Shown here in pieces: positions 51,135 to 61,061 of a stretch of 64,000 nt of DNA (position 1 is its first letter; every line of letters starts with the position of its first letter). This DNA comes from Phymorhynchus buccinoides (lineage: Eukaryota > Mollusca > Gastropoda > Neogastropoda > Raphitomidae). Below the pieces are notes generated by a model that saw nothing but the letters and a program-made list of their open reading frames with translations, had not been told where the DNA came from and ran no database searches. Where the stretch lies: positions 37,911,669-37,975,668 of the forward strand of contig CM065695.1 of assembly GCA_017654935.2 (NCBI GenBank), written 5' to 3'. The position numbers and the translations under genes were made by a program.

Positions 51135-52643
51135 TCACCGTGTGAACGGTGGTGACCGCGTCGAGAGAGCAACGGAGAAGCTCCATCCGTATGCCGCCGA
51201 GAAACACCCGGTTGCCCCCCTGCTGGGTGGACAAAAAAACCGGCCCACCGGTTGTACGGTGCCGTTCACCCGGTCGAGTAGCTCTAGGCTTAAACAGAAC
51301 CGGGTGAACCTCTTCCGGTTGCTCACGCATGGCCATGCGTGCCGGCTGATCTTCATCCGAAGATGCCGGTTCCAACCGGACGAGAGGTCTGTAGACCGTG
51401 GACGGTAGTCGACCGGTTCCGTTCTCCCGGTCTGAAAGATCTGAACCCACCGGTGAGGCCTCACTGTGTGAGCGGGGGGAAAAAACGGAGTAGCCTCATC
51501 CGTGCGCCGCCGTGAATCACCCGGTTGCCCCCCTGCTGGGTGGACAAAAACCGGTTCACCGGTTGTACGGTGCCGTTCACCCGGTAGAGTAGCTCTAGGC
51601 TTAAACTGAACCGGGTGAAACTTCGCCGGTTGCTCACGCATGGCCATGCGTGCCGGTTGATCTTCATCCGAAGATGCCGGTTCCAACCGGATGAGAGGTC
51701 GGTAGACCGAGGAGTGGGAAGGTAGTCGACCGGTTCCGTCCTCCCGGTAACGGGAACCGGGAATAACTTCGGGGCGGACAGGTCTAGCCCGTCCTCCACC
51801 GTAAGTTTGCCTGTAGGCGCCAGAACCGTGAGCTCGAGTCTCTACGGAACTGGCCATGAGCCTGTGGCCTTCGGGGCCTAGGGATCTAGTCCCTTCGTCC
51901 CCGGTAGGTTCATAGCCCCACGGTTCGGTTGAACCGTGACCTCTTTTGGATACAGAGGTGGGGGGCCTTCGCCTTGAATCCGACCGTCCGTCGGATTCAA
52001 ATCCCATAGCATGGGAGGGCGAGCTCGCCGGAGGATACTCCTGATCCCCCGGGAGAAGAACCGGTGGATCCTCCAGGATCGGGCAGGCCAACCGTAGTCC
52101 CACCGGTCTGAAGTGAGAGGCCACGTAAGTGCCCTCCGTCGTCTTGGAGGAAGAAAGGGCCCTCGTGGAAAGAGGACGCTTGCTGGAAACCCTGTGGACA
52201 AGAGTAGGAGAGAGAGTAGACCCAGTTGTTTGGGCCGAAACAACCGGGTAAACTGACTCATGAGAACCGGCAAAATAATCCGAAGATTCAACTGATTTAA
52301 CCGGACAAATGTGAAGACCACTAGAACCGAGCTGGTCGATAAAAGACTGCAGAACGGACTGAGTATCCACAGAAGGGGTGGAAGCCACCGAAACCGAAGA
52401 CAAGGGGTCAAGTTCGCGAGAAACTGAAACCGCCTTAACTGGAGAAACGTCATGTTTAGAAGAAGATCGCGAAGATTTCTTGTGAGTTTTCTCCTTGGAA
52501 ACAGATTTCTCTTTAGAAGACTTTTCTTGAGAAAGAGAGGGAGAAACGAACCTACCACTCCCATCGCGAGGGAGAGGGGTAGAGGAGAGAACCGGAGCAG
52601 AGACCGAAGTCTTAGAAAGAGTGTGGGGGGTGGGTGAAGCCAT
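51135..52643 (-). CDS. DIRS-like element, gag-like ORF1, N-terminal part
   Basis: The most likely start is the ATG at 52643 (MASPTPHTLSKTSVSAPVLS), in a good context (gccatcATGG), although the frame is open farther upstream. It is Ser/Pro/Lys-rich at first (EKSSKEKSVSKEKTHKKSSR), then Arg/Pro/Gly-rich, with no enzymatic motif. Near the end a 313-bp tandem duplication (copies about 51110-51425 and 51425-51740) repeats ASSDEDQPARMAMREQP. The frame ends at 51135 because of a shift; the gag-like reading resumes in other frames at 51172-50900 (ETGSDLDALIEHEVQRLLRS). Confidence 0.6.
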   Translation of the reverse strand: MASPTPHTLSKTSVSAPVLSSTPLPRDGSGRFVSPSLSQEKSSKEKSVSKEKTHKKSSRSSSKHDVSPVKAVSVSRELDPLSSVSVASTPSVDTQSVLQSFIDQLGSSGLHICPVKSVESSDYFAGSHESVYPVVSAQTTGSTLSPTLVHRVSSKRPLSTRALSSSKTTEGTYVASHFRPVGLRLACPILEDPPVLLPGDQEYPPASSPSHAMGFESDGRSDSRRRPPTSVSKRGHGSTEPWGYEPTGDEGTRSLGPEGHRLMASSVETRAHGSGAYRQTYGGGRARPVRPEVIPGSRYREDGTGRLPSHSSVYRPLIRLEPASSDEDQPARMAMREQPAKFHPVQFKPRATLPGERHRTTGEPVFVHPAGGQPGDSRRRTDEATPFFPPAHTVRPHRWVQIFQTGRTEPVDYRPRSTDLSSGWNRHLRMKISRHAWPCVSNRKRFTRFCLSLELLDRVNGTVQPVGRFFCPPSRGATGCFSAAYGWSFSVALSTRSPPFTR

Positions 52644-52874
52644 GATGGCCGCCCACACAACACACACGAAGAAAACCGGCCTGACTTGTATCATGAAAAT
52701 TTCCAAAAATACAAGAAAATAAAATCGATAGACAGCCCAACAGGCAGTCCAAGAAACAAAAGAATAGTCAGTTACAAAATAAATGGAACGGACCCACCTA
52801 GAACAGAGCAGAAACCCCAAAAGGAAGAGAGCAATGGCAAGCCAGGTCAAGAGAGCTTGGGTGGAAAAGAAAGA

Positions 52875-53060
52875 ATGTTTGTAGTGCGCGCGCGCACCTC
52901 ACCTGCCCGGATGTAAGGGGGATAACTCGCACCCCATATCCGGCGCAGGGGGTGACGTCACGCCCTACTTTCGCTTTACTATATTCTTTGGTATAGTTCC
53001 AGGTCATTATGAGTCAATGCACATGTTTTAAGTGTTGGTAATGTATGGTTAAAATAGATT
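52875..53060 (-). repeat. DIRS-like element, right inverted terminal repeat
   Basis: Reverse complement of the left terminal repeat from atgtttgtagtgcgcgcgcg to tgcacatgttttaagtgttg. This is the 5' side of the element with respect to its ORFs. The short matching open frames in both repeats are a by-product of the repeat and not a conserved gene. Confidence 0.9.
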
Positions 53061-53158
53061 GAGTAATTAGAGCATTATTTTCAATTTTGAAGAGTAGTAG
53101 AGGTGCAAATTGAGTATAATACTACTCGAAAAGAGTAGAGTAAACAGGTCTGTTTCGA

Positions 53159-53369
53159 TTAAGGTTGTTGATTTTGGTCTGTGTTCCAAAAGAAGTGGTA
53201 GGCTAGGTAGCACACTGCAGTCACTGTCACAGCAGCAATCGCCATGTTCACGTAGGGCTCCCTCTTTTTACGGACATCACTCCTGCGCTGGCGCTCTAGC
53301 ATGCCCTTGATTTGCTCCTGGGTGCTTTTCCTTCGTTCTTCCCGAACTCGTTTGCGCACGTCATAGGAA
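53159..53369 (-). CDS. Last coding exon of a tail-anchored membrane protein (unidentified)
   Basis: An acceptor (cttctttgcag) precedes an open frame of 70 residues to TAA. It enters with one base of a split codon. The sequence is highly charged (VRKRVREERRKSTQEQIKGM, LERQRRSDVRKKREPYVNM), followed by one hydrophobic segment AIAAVTVTAVCYLAYHFFW and a short polar tail. This is the layout of a C-terminal membrane anchor with a basic juxtamembrane helix. The upstream exons are not recognised in this window; the ShKT and C-terminal exons to the right have incompatible phases. The family is unknown to me. Confidence 0.6.
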
Positions 53370-54284
53370 CTGCAAAGAAGATACAATAAACAAACATTTT
53401 AAAGTTATAATTAAATAATGAAAACGCGCATTTCTGGTTTTCAATGAAGCAAAATTAAATACAGGCATGTTAAATATTATAAAATGACTACACATAAAAA
53501 GATATTTAACATTCAGTAATTTATGCACACTGCTGACCAGGTTCACTCGCAGCTCATTACTTTAATCAGGACTGTCAAGCGTAATGATGCTAAAGCTGTA
53601 AAGTGAACAGATATTGTGAAGTTATGTGAAAACGAGTCTCGACCCAAAACGACCAGATCAAAGGCCTATAGCCTGAATTCTGATCTGCAATATACATACA
53701 CTATATTGTAATATGAGCATGGTTGCCACAAAATCTCACTAAAGCTAGTGCATGTGAAGAGCCGTGTACATACAAAATTTTAACACCCAACATCAATCAA
53801 CCAATGCTTTAGTCTTTAAAATATAAATAATTTTTTGGTCTGGCATGCACAAAAAACATATAAACAGAAGAAGAATGAGATACATGTCATTCACAAACTT
53901 GCATCCATAATGAAACATTCATCACAGAGAATTCCCTTTACATAAATAGAATTATAATAGATAAATTCTGTAGTGGAGCATCCTCACTATACATAAATTA
54001 TAATTAATTGATTTGAATGTGATAATTCAGCTGTAATGATCCTTTGTTGATACTGTGATAAATGTTTGAACCCGAAACGTCGTGATTTGTTTTGCTCTGT
54101 GTTTTGTTTTATTAAACCTTTTATTTTGGGTTTCAATTTCGACTCTGTTTTAATTTGTTGTATAATAGATAAGTTAGTATACGATTAGAATAAAAAGTAA
54201 AATACATGAAAGCACACACACACCCCACCCCACCCCCACAAAATCTCCTCCCTCACTCACACCTCTCCCCCATCGCACGCAATT

Positions 54285-54756
54285 TTAACCTTTACCGGAC
54301 TTCTGAGGTCGCCCACGACCCCTTGACACACAAAACACGTTATATCTCTAAAACTATTTAAGCAATCTTCATGAAATTTCATGACTTTGTCAAAAACGTA
54401 AATGGCTTTAAGTGTGTTAAATTTCATTAATGTGTATAAAATATAAATGACGTAATATGACGCATCATTTTAACATACTTGTCCAGATGGCGCGGGTCTC
54501 CTACGACCCCTACTTTAAAGAGCAGAAATAGGTCACTGCAGTGCATTGAGTGGGGGTCGTGGGAGACCCGCGCCATCCGGAGAAGTATAAACACATGGTG
54601 ACTCTTTGACAAGTAGGGGTCGTGGGAGACCCGCGTCATCCGGACAGGGATAAACACCTCCCATCCCTTTAGGAATTCGCTCTTTGCTGAGTAGGGGTCG
54701 TGGAAGACCTGCGCCATTGTGTCTGTGTAGTCAAAAGCATGATCCGGTAAAGGTTA
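54285..54756. mobile_element. piggyBac-type MITE, TTAA family B
   Basis: TTAA plus CCTTTACCGGA ... TCCGGTAAAGG plus TTAA, 472 bp. Inside, a motif tctcctacgacccctac (54497) is followed by three inverted copies such as ggggtcgtgggagacccgcg (54551, 54616, 54695). Confidence 0.75.
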
Positions 54757-55227
54757 ATCAAAATGATTAAGCAATGATGCATTGCTTTTTCTGATGGGTT
54801 TCCTACTAAAGGTCTTGTTACTTTTAATCTGGTGACATGTGATGTTGGACATGTAAAAGCTGTACACGGCTCGTTAAGTTTTTCAAATTCAAATTGAAAA
54901 ACTTTATTGTCCATAAAGTCCACAAGCTTAGAATGGAAATTTTTCTTTTGCAACACGTGCAGCAGATTAAAATAAATACACTAAATCAATCAAATATTTA
55001 AAACACACAGACTCATACGTACACACCAAATATTATCAATAGCAATATCACCCCCTCCCCCATAAAACACACCCTGCAAAAACATTTATTACAGCATTTC
55101 ATCAATATTAATTTACATTACTCTATTTACAGGAATCACACACGCACACACCATTATCATAGATAGACAATGCAAAAACATTTATCACAGTATCAATGTT
55201 CTGCGCTTTTTCGGAATGCGGTACAAT

Positions 55228-55470
55228 TCCAGAATTGGACGGGACAAAGTGAGAATTCCAACTTTGCGCAGCCGATTCTAGAATTGCCCCCCTTTCACTG
55301 ACAATTCCAGAATTGGACGGGACAAAGTGAGAATTCCAACTTTGCGCAGCCAATTCTAGAATTGCCCCCCTTTCACTGACAATTCCAGAATTGGACGGGA
55401 CAAAGTGAGAATTCCAACTTTGTGCAGCCAATTCTAGAATTGCCCCCCTTTCACTGACAATTCCGGAATT
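55228..55470 (-). repeat. 78-bp tandem repeat, 3 copies, open in one frame
   Basis: Three near-identical 78-bp units (aattccagaattggacggga ... cccccctttcactgac) are followed by a partial fourth. The period is a multiple of three, so the minus-strand frame 55560-55123 stays open as a 26-residue repeat (NSGIVSERGAILELAAQSWN). No protein family is recognised, so coding status is doubtful. Confidence 0.85.
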
Positions 55471-56065
55471 GTGCCGACACTGTGTGCAAAGTGAGAATGT
55501 GCAACAAAGCTGGAATTGTGAGCTTGGTGAACTGTTATTCTTAATCGGGAATAAGATCATGACGTCAAGCCTCGTCTTCTATGAGAGAGAATCGTTCAAC
55601 TTCAAGCAATAAACTTGCCGATTGTTTGGCAGGAACACACAGCACGTCTTTCAAGTTCAAGCATTCAAATGTGAGAAACGAGTAGTTCTTTGTTCGAACA
55701 TGCCATTTGAACTTTGCTAGAGCGCTTTTGTCTACAACATACATTTGTGTTTCCTTTTAAAAAAGAAACAATCTTATCGTATTTGTCCTTTCAAATGATT
55801 TTTTAGTTTGACGCCTGAGCAGCTTTCTTCGTTATTTCTTTTATTTTAGCCCGATGGGCCAGCTTGTCGCAATCTGACATTTTCGTTTTTGAATAGTGCC
55901 GCTTTGCCTTCGGACAAAGTGGGAATTCCAACTTTGTATCGCATTCCGAAAACGCGCAGAACATCAACAAAGGATCATTACAGCTGAATTATCACACCCA
56001 AATTAATGAATTATAATTTATATTCACAAGACCATAGTGAGGATTCTCCACTACAGAACTGAAAC

Positions 56066-56700
56066 AAAAATCAATACCACAGTTGTTAATCATTAGAATT
56101 TTTTTTTAATCAATTTATGACTGACACCACACCTGATTACTTCCAAATGACGAGTAGCATTCTTATTATCTCAACACAATTTGAACCTAAGGTACAGTTT
56201 CAAATTGATAACTATGCATAATTACAGCCATCACTGGTACCTACATATTTTCAGCAATCTCAAAACTATATAATTGAACTAAAAAAAACATAAAAAACCC
56301 ACTGCACACCAACACAAAAAGATGAAGATGATAAATAAACAAATTAAAAAAACAAATTTTTTGTCTTAAAAAAACCTTTCAAATAATTTTTGGGTAATAA
56401 AATATATATACATATATATATATATATAAAAATAATGAAGATACGGCAATGTGTCTGTAAACAAAATCGTTCGGTGAATTTATCAAATAATCTCAAAACT
56501 GATGGATTTCATGAATTGGACAAAAATATTTCACATCAACTTGATCAAGACTACACGTTTCAGCTCTCCAGACTGACTACACATGGCTTGTGTAAGGGGT
56601 AACCATGTCTGTGACATGTAAATTTGTCTTTTATCATCATCCGTTTGATTAGCAGCATTGCTAAAATAAACATATCTGTCTCCATTAAGAAATACAAACA
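56066..56700. other. AT-rich interval, probable 3' UTR side of the next exon
   Basis: It contains an (AT)n-like tatata tract at 56403-56427 and A runs. Nothing is recognised as coding. Confidence 0.3.
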
Positions 56701-56704
56701 CATT

Positions 56705-56818
56705 TCACCATTCATTATCATCCACCGAGACACTGTTGGTACTGCTGAAAGAGGTGCTTCTACTTAAATGGTCAGCCACAGCTCCTGCACTCTCTTCTCC
56801 TTCCATTTGGGAATCTAC
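56705..56818 (-). CDS. Candidate C-terminal exon of an unidentified protein
   Basis: A good acceptor (tattgttgcctgttgcag) precedes 37 codons and a TGA stop. The frame is acidic and Ser-rich: VDSQMEGEESAGAVADHL, then SRSTSFSSTNSVSVDDNEW at the end. This composition is typical of a disordered regulatory C-terminus. It is phase 0 in this reading. A second reading in the phase left by the ShKT exon is open for only 15 codons and is less protein-like. The parent gene is not recognised, and the exon could be spurious. Confidence 0.4.
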   Translation of the reverse strand, partial: VDSQMEGEESAGAVADHLSRSTSFSSTNSVSVDDNEW

Positions 56819-56999
56819 CTGCAACAGGCAACAATACAATGGCTGCCATGAGTAAAAGATAAAACTCATAAATTAATTAAAAAACATATGGCAAGGCATA
56901 TAAATATAGTCACAGTTAACTCACTGACGGGGTGTCCTGTGGTTCAGTAATGCATATATGTAATGATTGTGTGCATACCATACCTCACCAGTTTTAATT

Positions 57000-57243
57000 T
57001 AACCCTTTCACCGCCAATGTCGCATTTTAGCACCACAATGGTTTAACACCCATGTTACTAAAAGGCATCCAATACAGACCTGTTATCCAAAGACCCTATT
57101 TTCTTAATTTTGGGAGGTAAGGATTGGCCTAATGTTATATATGTCACTGAGGAATTCACAATATTGCAGAAATATTATTTTCTCTACCCAGTTAAGTTTA
57201 ATGGTATTTTTTGGCTGAAAAATGGCTGGTGGCGAAAGGGTTA
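57000..57243 (+). mobile_element. TTAA MITE family A, copy 3
   Basis: TTTAACCCTTTCACCGCCAA start and ggtggcgaaagggttaa end, with the same interior as the copy at 5783. Confidence 0.8.
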
Positions 57244-57244
57244 A

Positions 57245-58250
57245 GGCTGTTGCTCAAGTTACGATGCTTGTCCCTAAGTGAGTAAGTCATGTGGCCACTT
57301 TGATCCACATGTAAAGATTCAAAAACTTCTGAGCACGGGAACCTGACTTTACTTCCCTCTTAATTTTCCACTTTCTGAACCTCTAACTGACATAACGTGA
57401 ATCATAATTTTTTATTGGGACGTCTGGGACAGTACAATTGGTTCAGTAGTTTAGGTTGTAAAGCTTGGAATCTTCTATACATAATTTGCCTCATCAGTTT
57501 ATGCCTCTGTAACCAAAATATTTTGTTTTTAACATACAAGTCCATATAATCAAGATAATTAAAATGATATTTTGAGATGATGAGTAAGTGATAAATGGGA
57601 AGCAACTCAATATAAACATCCAGCAATAGGCATAGATTACTCCCCTTTTACCGTTATGACTTCTTTATCTCCAGCCCAACCCCCCGAGAAAGGGGGAGGG
57701 GTGGGGGTATGTCAGATTTGCTATACAAGAAGGAACTATATATACACAGGACTCACCCCCTCCCCCTCTGGTTAGAGTGGGTCACAGAAAGAAGGGGGTG
57801 CTTGCTTACGGTCTCAATACATGTTAACATTTTTCAATCTTTCCCCATGGCAACACGGCGATAGCCACTCAACTAGCTTTCACTGCTATTCTGAAAAGCT
57901 GGACTGGAATTTATTTACTTAGGAAAAAAGGATTGTCTTGGTATGTGCGAAGCGGGTACATAAACTGCTAGGAAGGCAATTAGAAAGTTATCGATAGCAG
58001 ACACCAAGGGAACTCACTGGTACAGGTACTGGTCAGTTTTACATCAGGAGTTTTTTCCCTTTGGTTCCCCTTTATGTAGAAAAATTAAGTAGGAGTGGGA
58101 TTTTAAAATGTAAGACTGGCTGTGTCTCATTTTTATCATGGTTGGGTGAGCACAGGTCTAAAATGCCGCCCAGTCAGTTCCCTGGAGGCAGAGTTGGTTT
58201 ATTCAATGGATACTTGAAGACTTTAGCTGTAACATCATTGTCACGGATGA
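57245..58250. other. Interval without recognised gene
   Basis: The open frame on the minus strand at 57626-57402 (NYLDYMDLYVKNKIFWLQRH) has no recognised domain or splice context. A G-rich patch lies at 57690-57710. Confidence 0.3.
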
Positions 58251-58254
58251 GTGA

Positions 58255-58500
58255 GCATAGGTCAACACACACAAGCAATCGCTACCGACTACCCTTTACT
58301 TTTCCTTCGGCAGATGCACTCCACCCAGGGCAGTCCTTCCGATGAGACTTAAAACCATCCTGTTTTCGGACGCACACACAAGATCTTGCATACAAATTAA
58401 AGCCCATTCCACTATTCGGTAGGAATAGGCTGTGTTGTCGGTGGAATGGATGACACGAATTCACAATTGTGACAAAGCATGCATCCTGTGCGCCAATAGC
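58255..58500 (+). mobile_element. SINE copy truncated by assembly gap
   Basis: Shares catgcatcctgtgcgccaat, cattccactattcggtagga and agatcttgca with the SINE at 33384-33745. It is cut by the N run. Confidence 0.6.
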
Positions 58501-59000
58501 NNNNNNNNNNNNNNNNNNNNNNNNNNNNNNNNNNNNNNNNNNNNNNNNNNNNNNNNNNNNNNNNNNNNNNNNNNNNNNNNNNNNNNNNNNNNNNNNNNNN
58601 NNNNNNNNNNNNNNNNNNNNNNNNNNNNNNNNNNNNNNNNNNNNNNNNNNNNNNNNNNNNNNNNNNNNNNNNNNNNNNNNNNNNNNNNNNNNNNNNNNNN
58701 NNNNNNNNNNNNNNNNNNNNNNNNNNNNNNNNNNNNNNNNNNNNNNNNNNNNNNNNNNNNNNNNNNNNNNNNNNNNNNNNNNNNNNNNNNNNNNNNNNNN
58801 NNNNNNNNNNNNNNNNNNNNNNNNNNNNNNNNNNNNNNNNNNNNNNNNNNNNNNNNNNNNNNNNNNNNNNNNNNNNNNNNNNNNNNNNNNNNNNNNNNNN
58901 NNNNNNNNNNNNNNNNNNNNNNNNNNNNNNNNNNNNNNNNNNNNNNNNNNNNNNNNNNNNNNNNNNNNNNNNNNNNNNNNNNNNNNNNNNNNNNNNNNNN
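58501..59000. other. Assembly gap (500 N)
   Basis: Exactly 500 N, a round number that suggests an arbitrary scaffold gap. Any open frame running through it is meaningless. Confidence 1.
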
Positions 59001-59130
59001 AATGAGAATTTCACCATGAATTTGGCCCCGCCCTTTGTGTCAGGACACGCCCCCATATCGACTAGCAACATTTGCATTTCTGAAATGGAGAGGTTACTGA
59101 AAACAAAAATCTTAAACAACCACTATGTTG

Positions 59131-59516
59131 TCGGTGAAATTCAAAAACCTCGTATCTCGATTTTTGGGGTTTTGGAGTTAGATACATAGTCAGCTCTCTA
59201 ATTTCTCTCACCACCTTCCACCAAAAGATCGTATCTCTAACGTCTTTCTATCTGGGGTAAATGAGGTTGCGTAAATTGAAGTAAGTCCCAAATTTAGATC
59301 TACTTAAGGACAAAAAAACTCGTATCTTCATTCTTTTCAAGTATTAAAAAAAAGGAAGTAACTTTAACAAAACGCAGAACTAAAATCGCAATGTCTTGAA
59401 CAACATATTCATCATAGTTAATCAATTGTGGTAAACACAGTTAATTTTCCAAAAAAAAGTCTCCATTTTTGTCAAAACTACCAAAATTGAGATACGAGGT
59501 TTTTGAATTTCACCGA
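59131..59516. mobile_element. TIR MITE, 386 bp
   Basis: Ends tcggtgaaattcaaaaacct / aggtttttgaatttcaccga form inverted repeats of about 37 bp. A cgtatct motif recurs inside. No ORF. Confidence 0.8.
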
Positions 59517-60034
59517 TGATATCCAGATCGTAGCCCAGATTAACATGTTAACCGGGTAGTTTGAAAGTGATGCCCTAACTGTCCATAACATGTCAAATTA
59601 TGTTCATAGCTTTTGCAGCAACTCAGTCAGATAACAAAAGAAAAGAGAAAATACATTTTTAAAATGCCATAATCCGAATGAATGATACTCAACATCAACA
59701 ACATTTCATTACATGCTTTTATACTGTACTTTAATACCTTCCATAAAATTACGAAATCATTTTCAGCAATTATTTTACTTTTTAGATAAACAGACAAAAA
59801 TAGGCAAAACCATAATTTTCGCGTAAGTGACAAAAACTCTACTCACCACTATTCTCTCCCGTGTTTAAATCTGAAAAACAAAATCAAAACGAGGCAAAAC
59901 AGGTCAACGATGGAACACATACGTGTAAAAGTGAAAGCATGAACTCTCAAGCAGCCCTGAGATCACTGTTTGCTAAAATATAATATCTGTTTATCTATCT
60001 TGCAGTTATGTAACTAGTTTGGCCAACAAACTCA

Positions 60035-60038
60035 CGCG

Positions 60039-60070
<32 letters not shown>

Positions 60071-60140
60071 TCTTTCTCTTTCTTCGCATGTGCATGCGTG
60101 ACACACACCTTTCTTCGCTATGTGTGTGTGTGTGTGTGTG

Positions 60141-60190
<50 letters not shown>

Positions 60191-60255
60191 GTGCGTGCGT
60201 GCGTGCGTGTGTGTGTGTGTGTGTGCGCGCGCGTGCGCGCGTGCGCGCGTGTGAA
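60035..60255. repeat. Facing (CA)n and (GT)n/(GC)n microsatellites
   Basis: A (CA)n tract (60049-60070) faces (GT)n tracts (60119-60235) on the same strand, so the region can fold into a hairpin. Confidence 0.9.
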
Positions 60256-60377
60256 TGCGTGAAAAAACTCTGGGAGATCTGGGCAACAGACTGGTCTTCA
60301 CGGTGAGACAGACCGACAGACACAGAAAGAGAAAGACAAGAGACACAGAGACTCAGGCAGAGAATGGCACCACTCAC

Positions 60378-60509
60378 TGCAGAGGTTGCACGATTTCATA
60401 CAGTTGTCCAGGGCCCACTGTCTGTACTCAGCATCAGTGCAGGAACTGTCCTCATACTCTGCACAGTTGTTGATGTTGTCCACACACGGCTGCTGGGTGC
60501 CCTTCATTC
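60378..60509 (-). CDS. ShKT-domain exon of a probable secreted protein
   Basis: The exon lies between an acceptor (cttttctcccag) and a donor (A|gtgagt). It encodes CVDNINNCAEYEDSSC, then WALDNCMKSCNLC. These are the six cysteines of a ShKT domain in canonical spacing, with the Trp-Ala and final C-x3-C-x2-C. ShKT domains occur in many secreted invertebrate proteins, including proteases and matrix proteins, so this does not imply a toxin. It enters with two bases of a split codon and leaves with one. The entry phase fits the exon at 62868-63007, which leaves with one base, so the two probably belong to one gene. Tandem copies of the acceptor-side sequence lie just upstream. Confidence 0.75.
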
Positions 60510-60524
60510 CTGGGAGAAAAGGAC

Positions 60525-60722
60525 AGTCTACAATAAGATAAACGGGTTAAAAAGAATTTTGGGGGGTTTAGTTGGAGTTATGTTCCTTAGCCTTTGACAC
60601 CGCGGCCCAACTGCATAATTCATTCCTGTCTGCAATAAGATAAACGGGTTTAAATGAATTTCGGGGGTTTAGGTGGGGTTATGTTCCTCAGCCCTTGACA
60701 CCGTGGCCCAGCTGCATCGCTC
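60525..60722 (-). repeat. 100-bp tandem duplication beside the ShKT exon acceptor
   Basis: Two copies with a 100-bp period both contain caataagataaacgggtt and gttatgttcct. The exon-proximal copy adjoins the splice acceptor, and the distal copy includes a decayed acceptor-like cag|gaatgaa. Confidence 0.8.
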
Positions 60723-61061
60723 AAAACTAGGTTCGCCTCTGACTAAAGGACCGAGTCTGGACAGGTTATAGGCCATTGTGGCGTTTCAGTTTTTTAATTT
60801 TTAAATGAAGCAGTTTCTTAACAATGCCAAACTCACTCACTCACTCTATCTCATCTTCTCTCGCCTGCGCGCAGCATTTTCGCCTTCTATTTAGCAAAGG
60901 GAAGTAAAACAAGCCAGTAGAGTGATCTCCTGTGGGGCGTCCAGAAGCGCTGATTTAGATTTTGCTGACTTATGACAGCAGTGTCCCCGAGAGATGTGTG
61001 CAGAAAACATAATGAAAACATTTCAACTTGATCAAACTTTCACTGTCATTTGACTTATGCA

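Larger units (their letters stand above)
46939..53060 (-). mobile_element. DIRS-like tyrosine-recombinase retrotransposon, 6.1 kb
   Basis: The element has inverted terminal repeats (46939-47147 and 52875-53060), an internal complementary region beside the left repeat (47208-47310), gag-like ORFs at the right end and a tyrosine recombinase C-terminus at the left end, all on the minus strand. The order gag, then recombinase, then ICR, then terminal repeat is that of DIRS elements. Those move through a circular intermediate without target duplication, and none is seen here. No reverse transcriptase, RNase H or methyltransferase motif was found in the 2.1 kb between gag and recombinase. The copy therefore looks nonautonomous or internally rearranged. 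Confidence 0.85.
53967..56065. mobile_element. Inverted-repeat-bounded segment, 2.1 kb
   Basis: The left arm (about 53967-54050) and the right arm (about 55965-56065) are inverted copies sharing gataattcagctgtaatgatcctttgttgat and ctgtagtggag. Because the shared run is long, only its position is given as evidence: 54018-54048 against 55963-55993. A second inner inverted pair is tgttctgcgctttttcgga (55198) and tccgaaaacgcgcagaaca (55945). The segment contains a TTAA MITE and a 78-bp tandem repeat. Confidence 0.6.

Noticed and set aside
51135..52643. Host gene encoding a Ser/Pro/Arg-rich protein
   Set aside because: The frame lies inside the DIRS-like element, upstream of its recombinase and between its terminal repeats, so it is better read as gag-like.
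47015..53007. A conserved protein starting MTWNYTKEYSKAKVGRD at both 47015 (plus) and 53007 (minus)
   Set aside because: The two frames are the inverted terminal repeats of one element. Their similarity is DNA-level repeat identity, not protein conservation.
58412..59119. Long open frames across 58501-59000
   Set aside because: They are created by the N gap.
60378..60509. Venom toxin gene because of the ShK domain
   Set aside because: ShKT modules are widespread in non-toxin secreted proteins, and the modular exon context with a VWC-like exon argues against a dedicated toxin.
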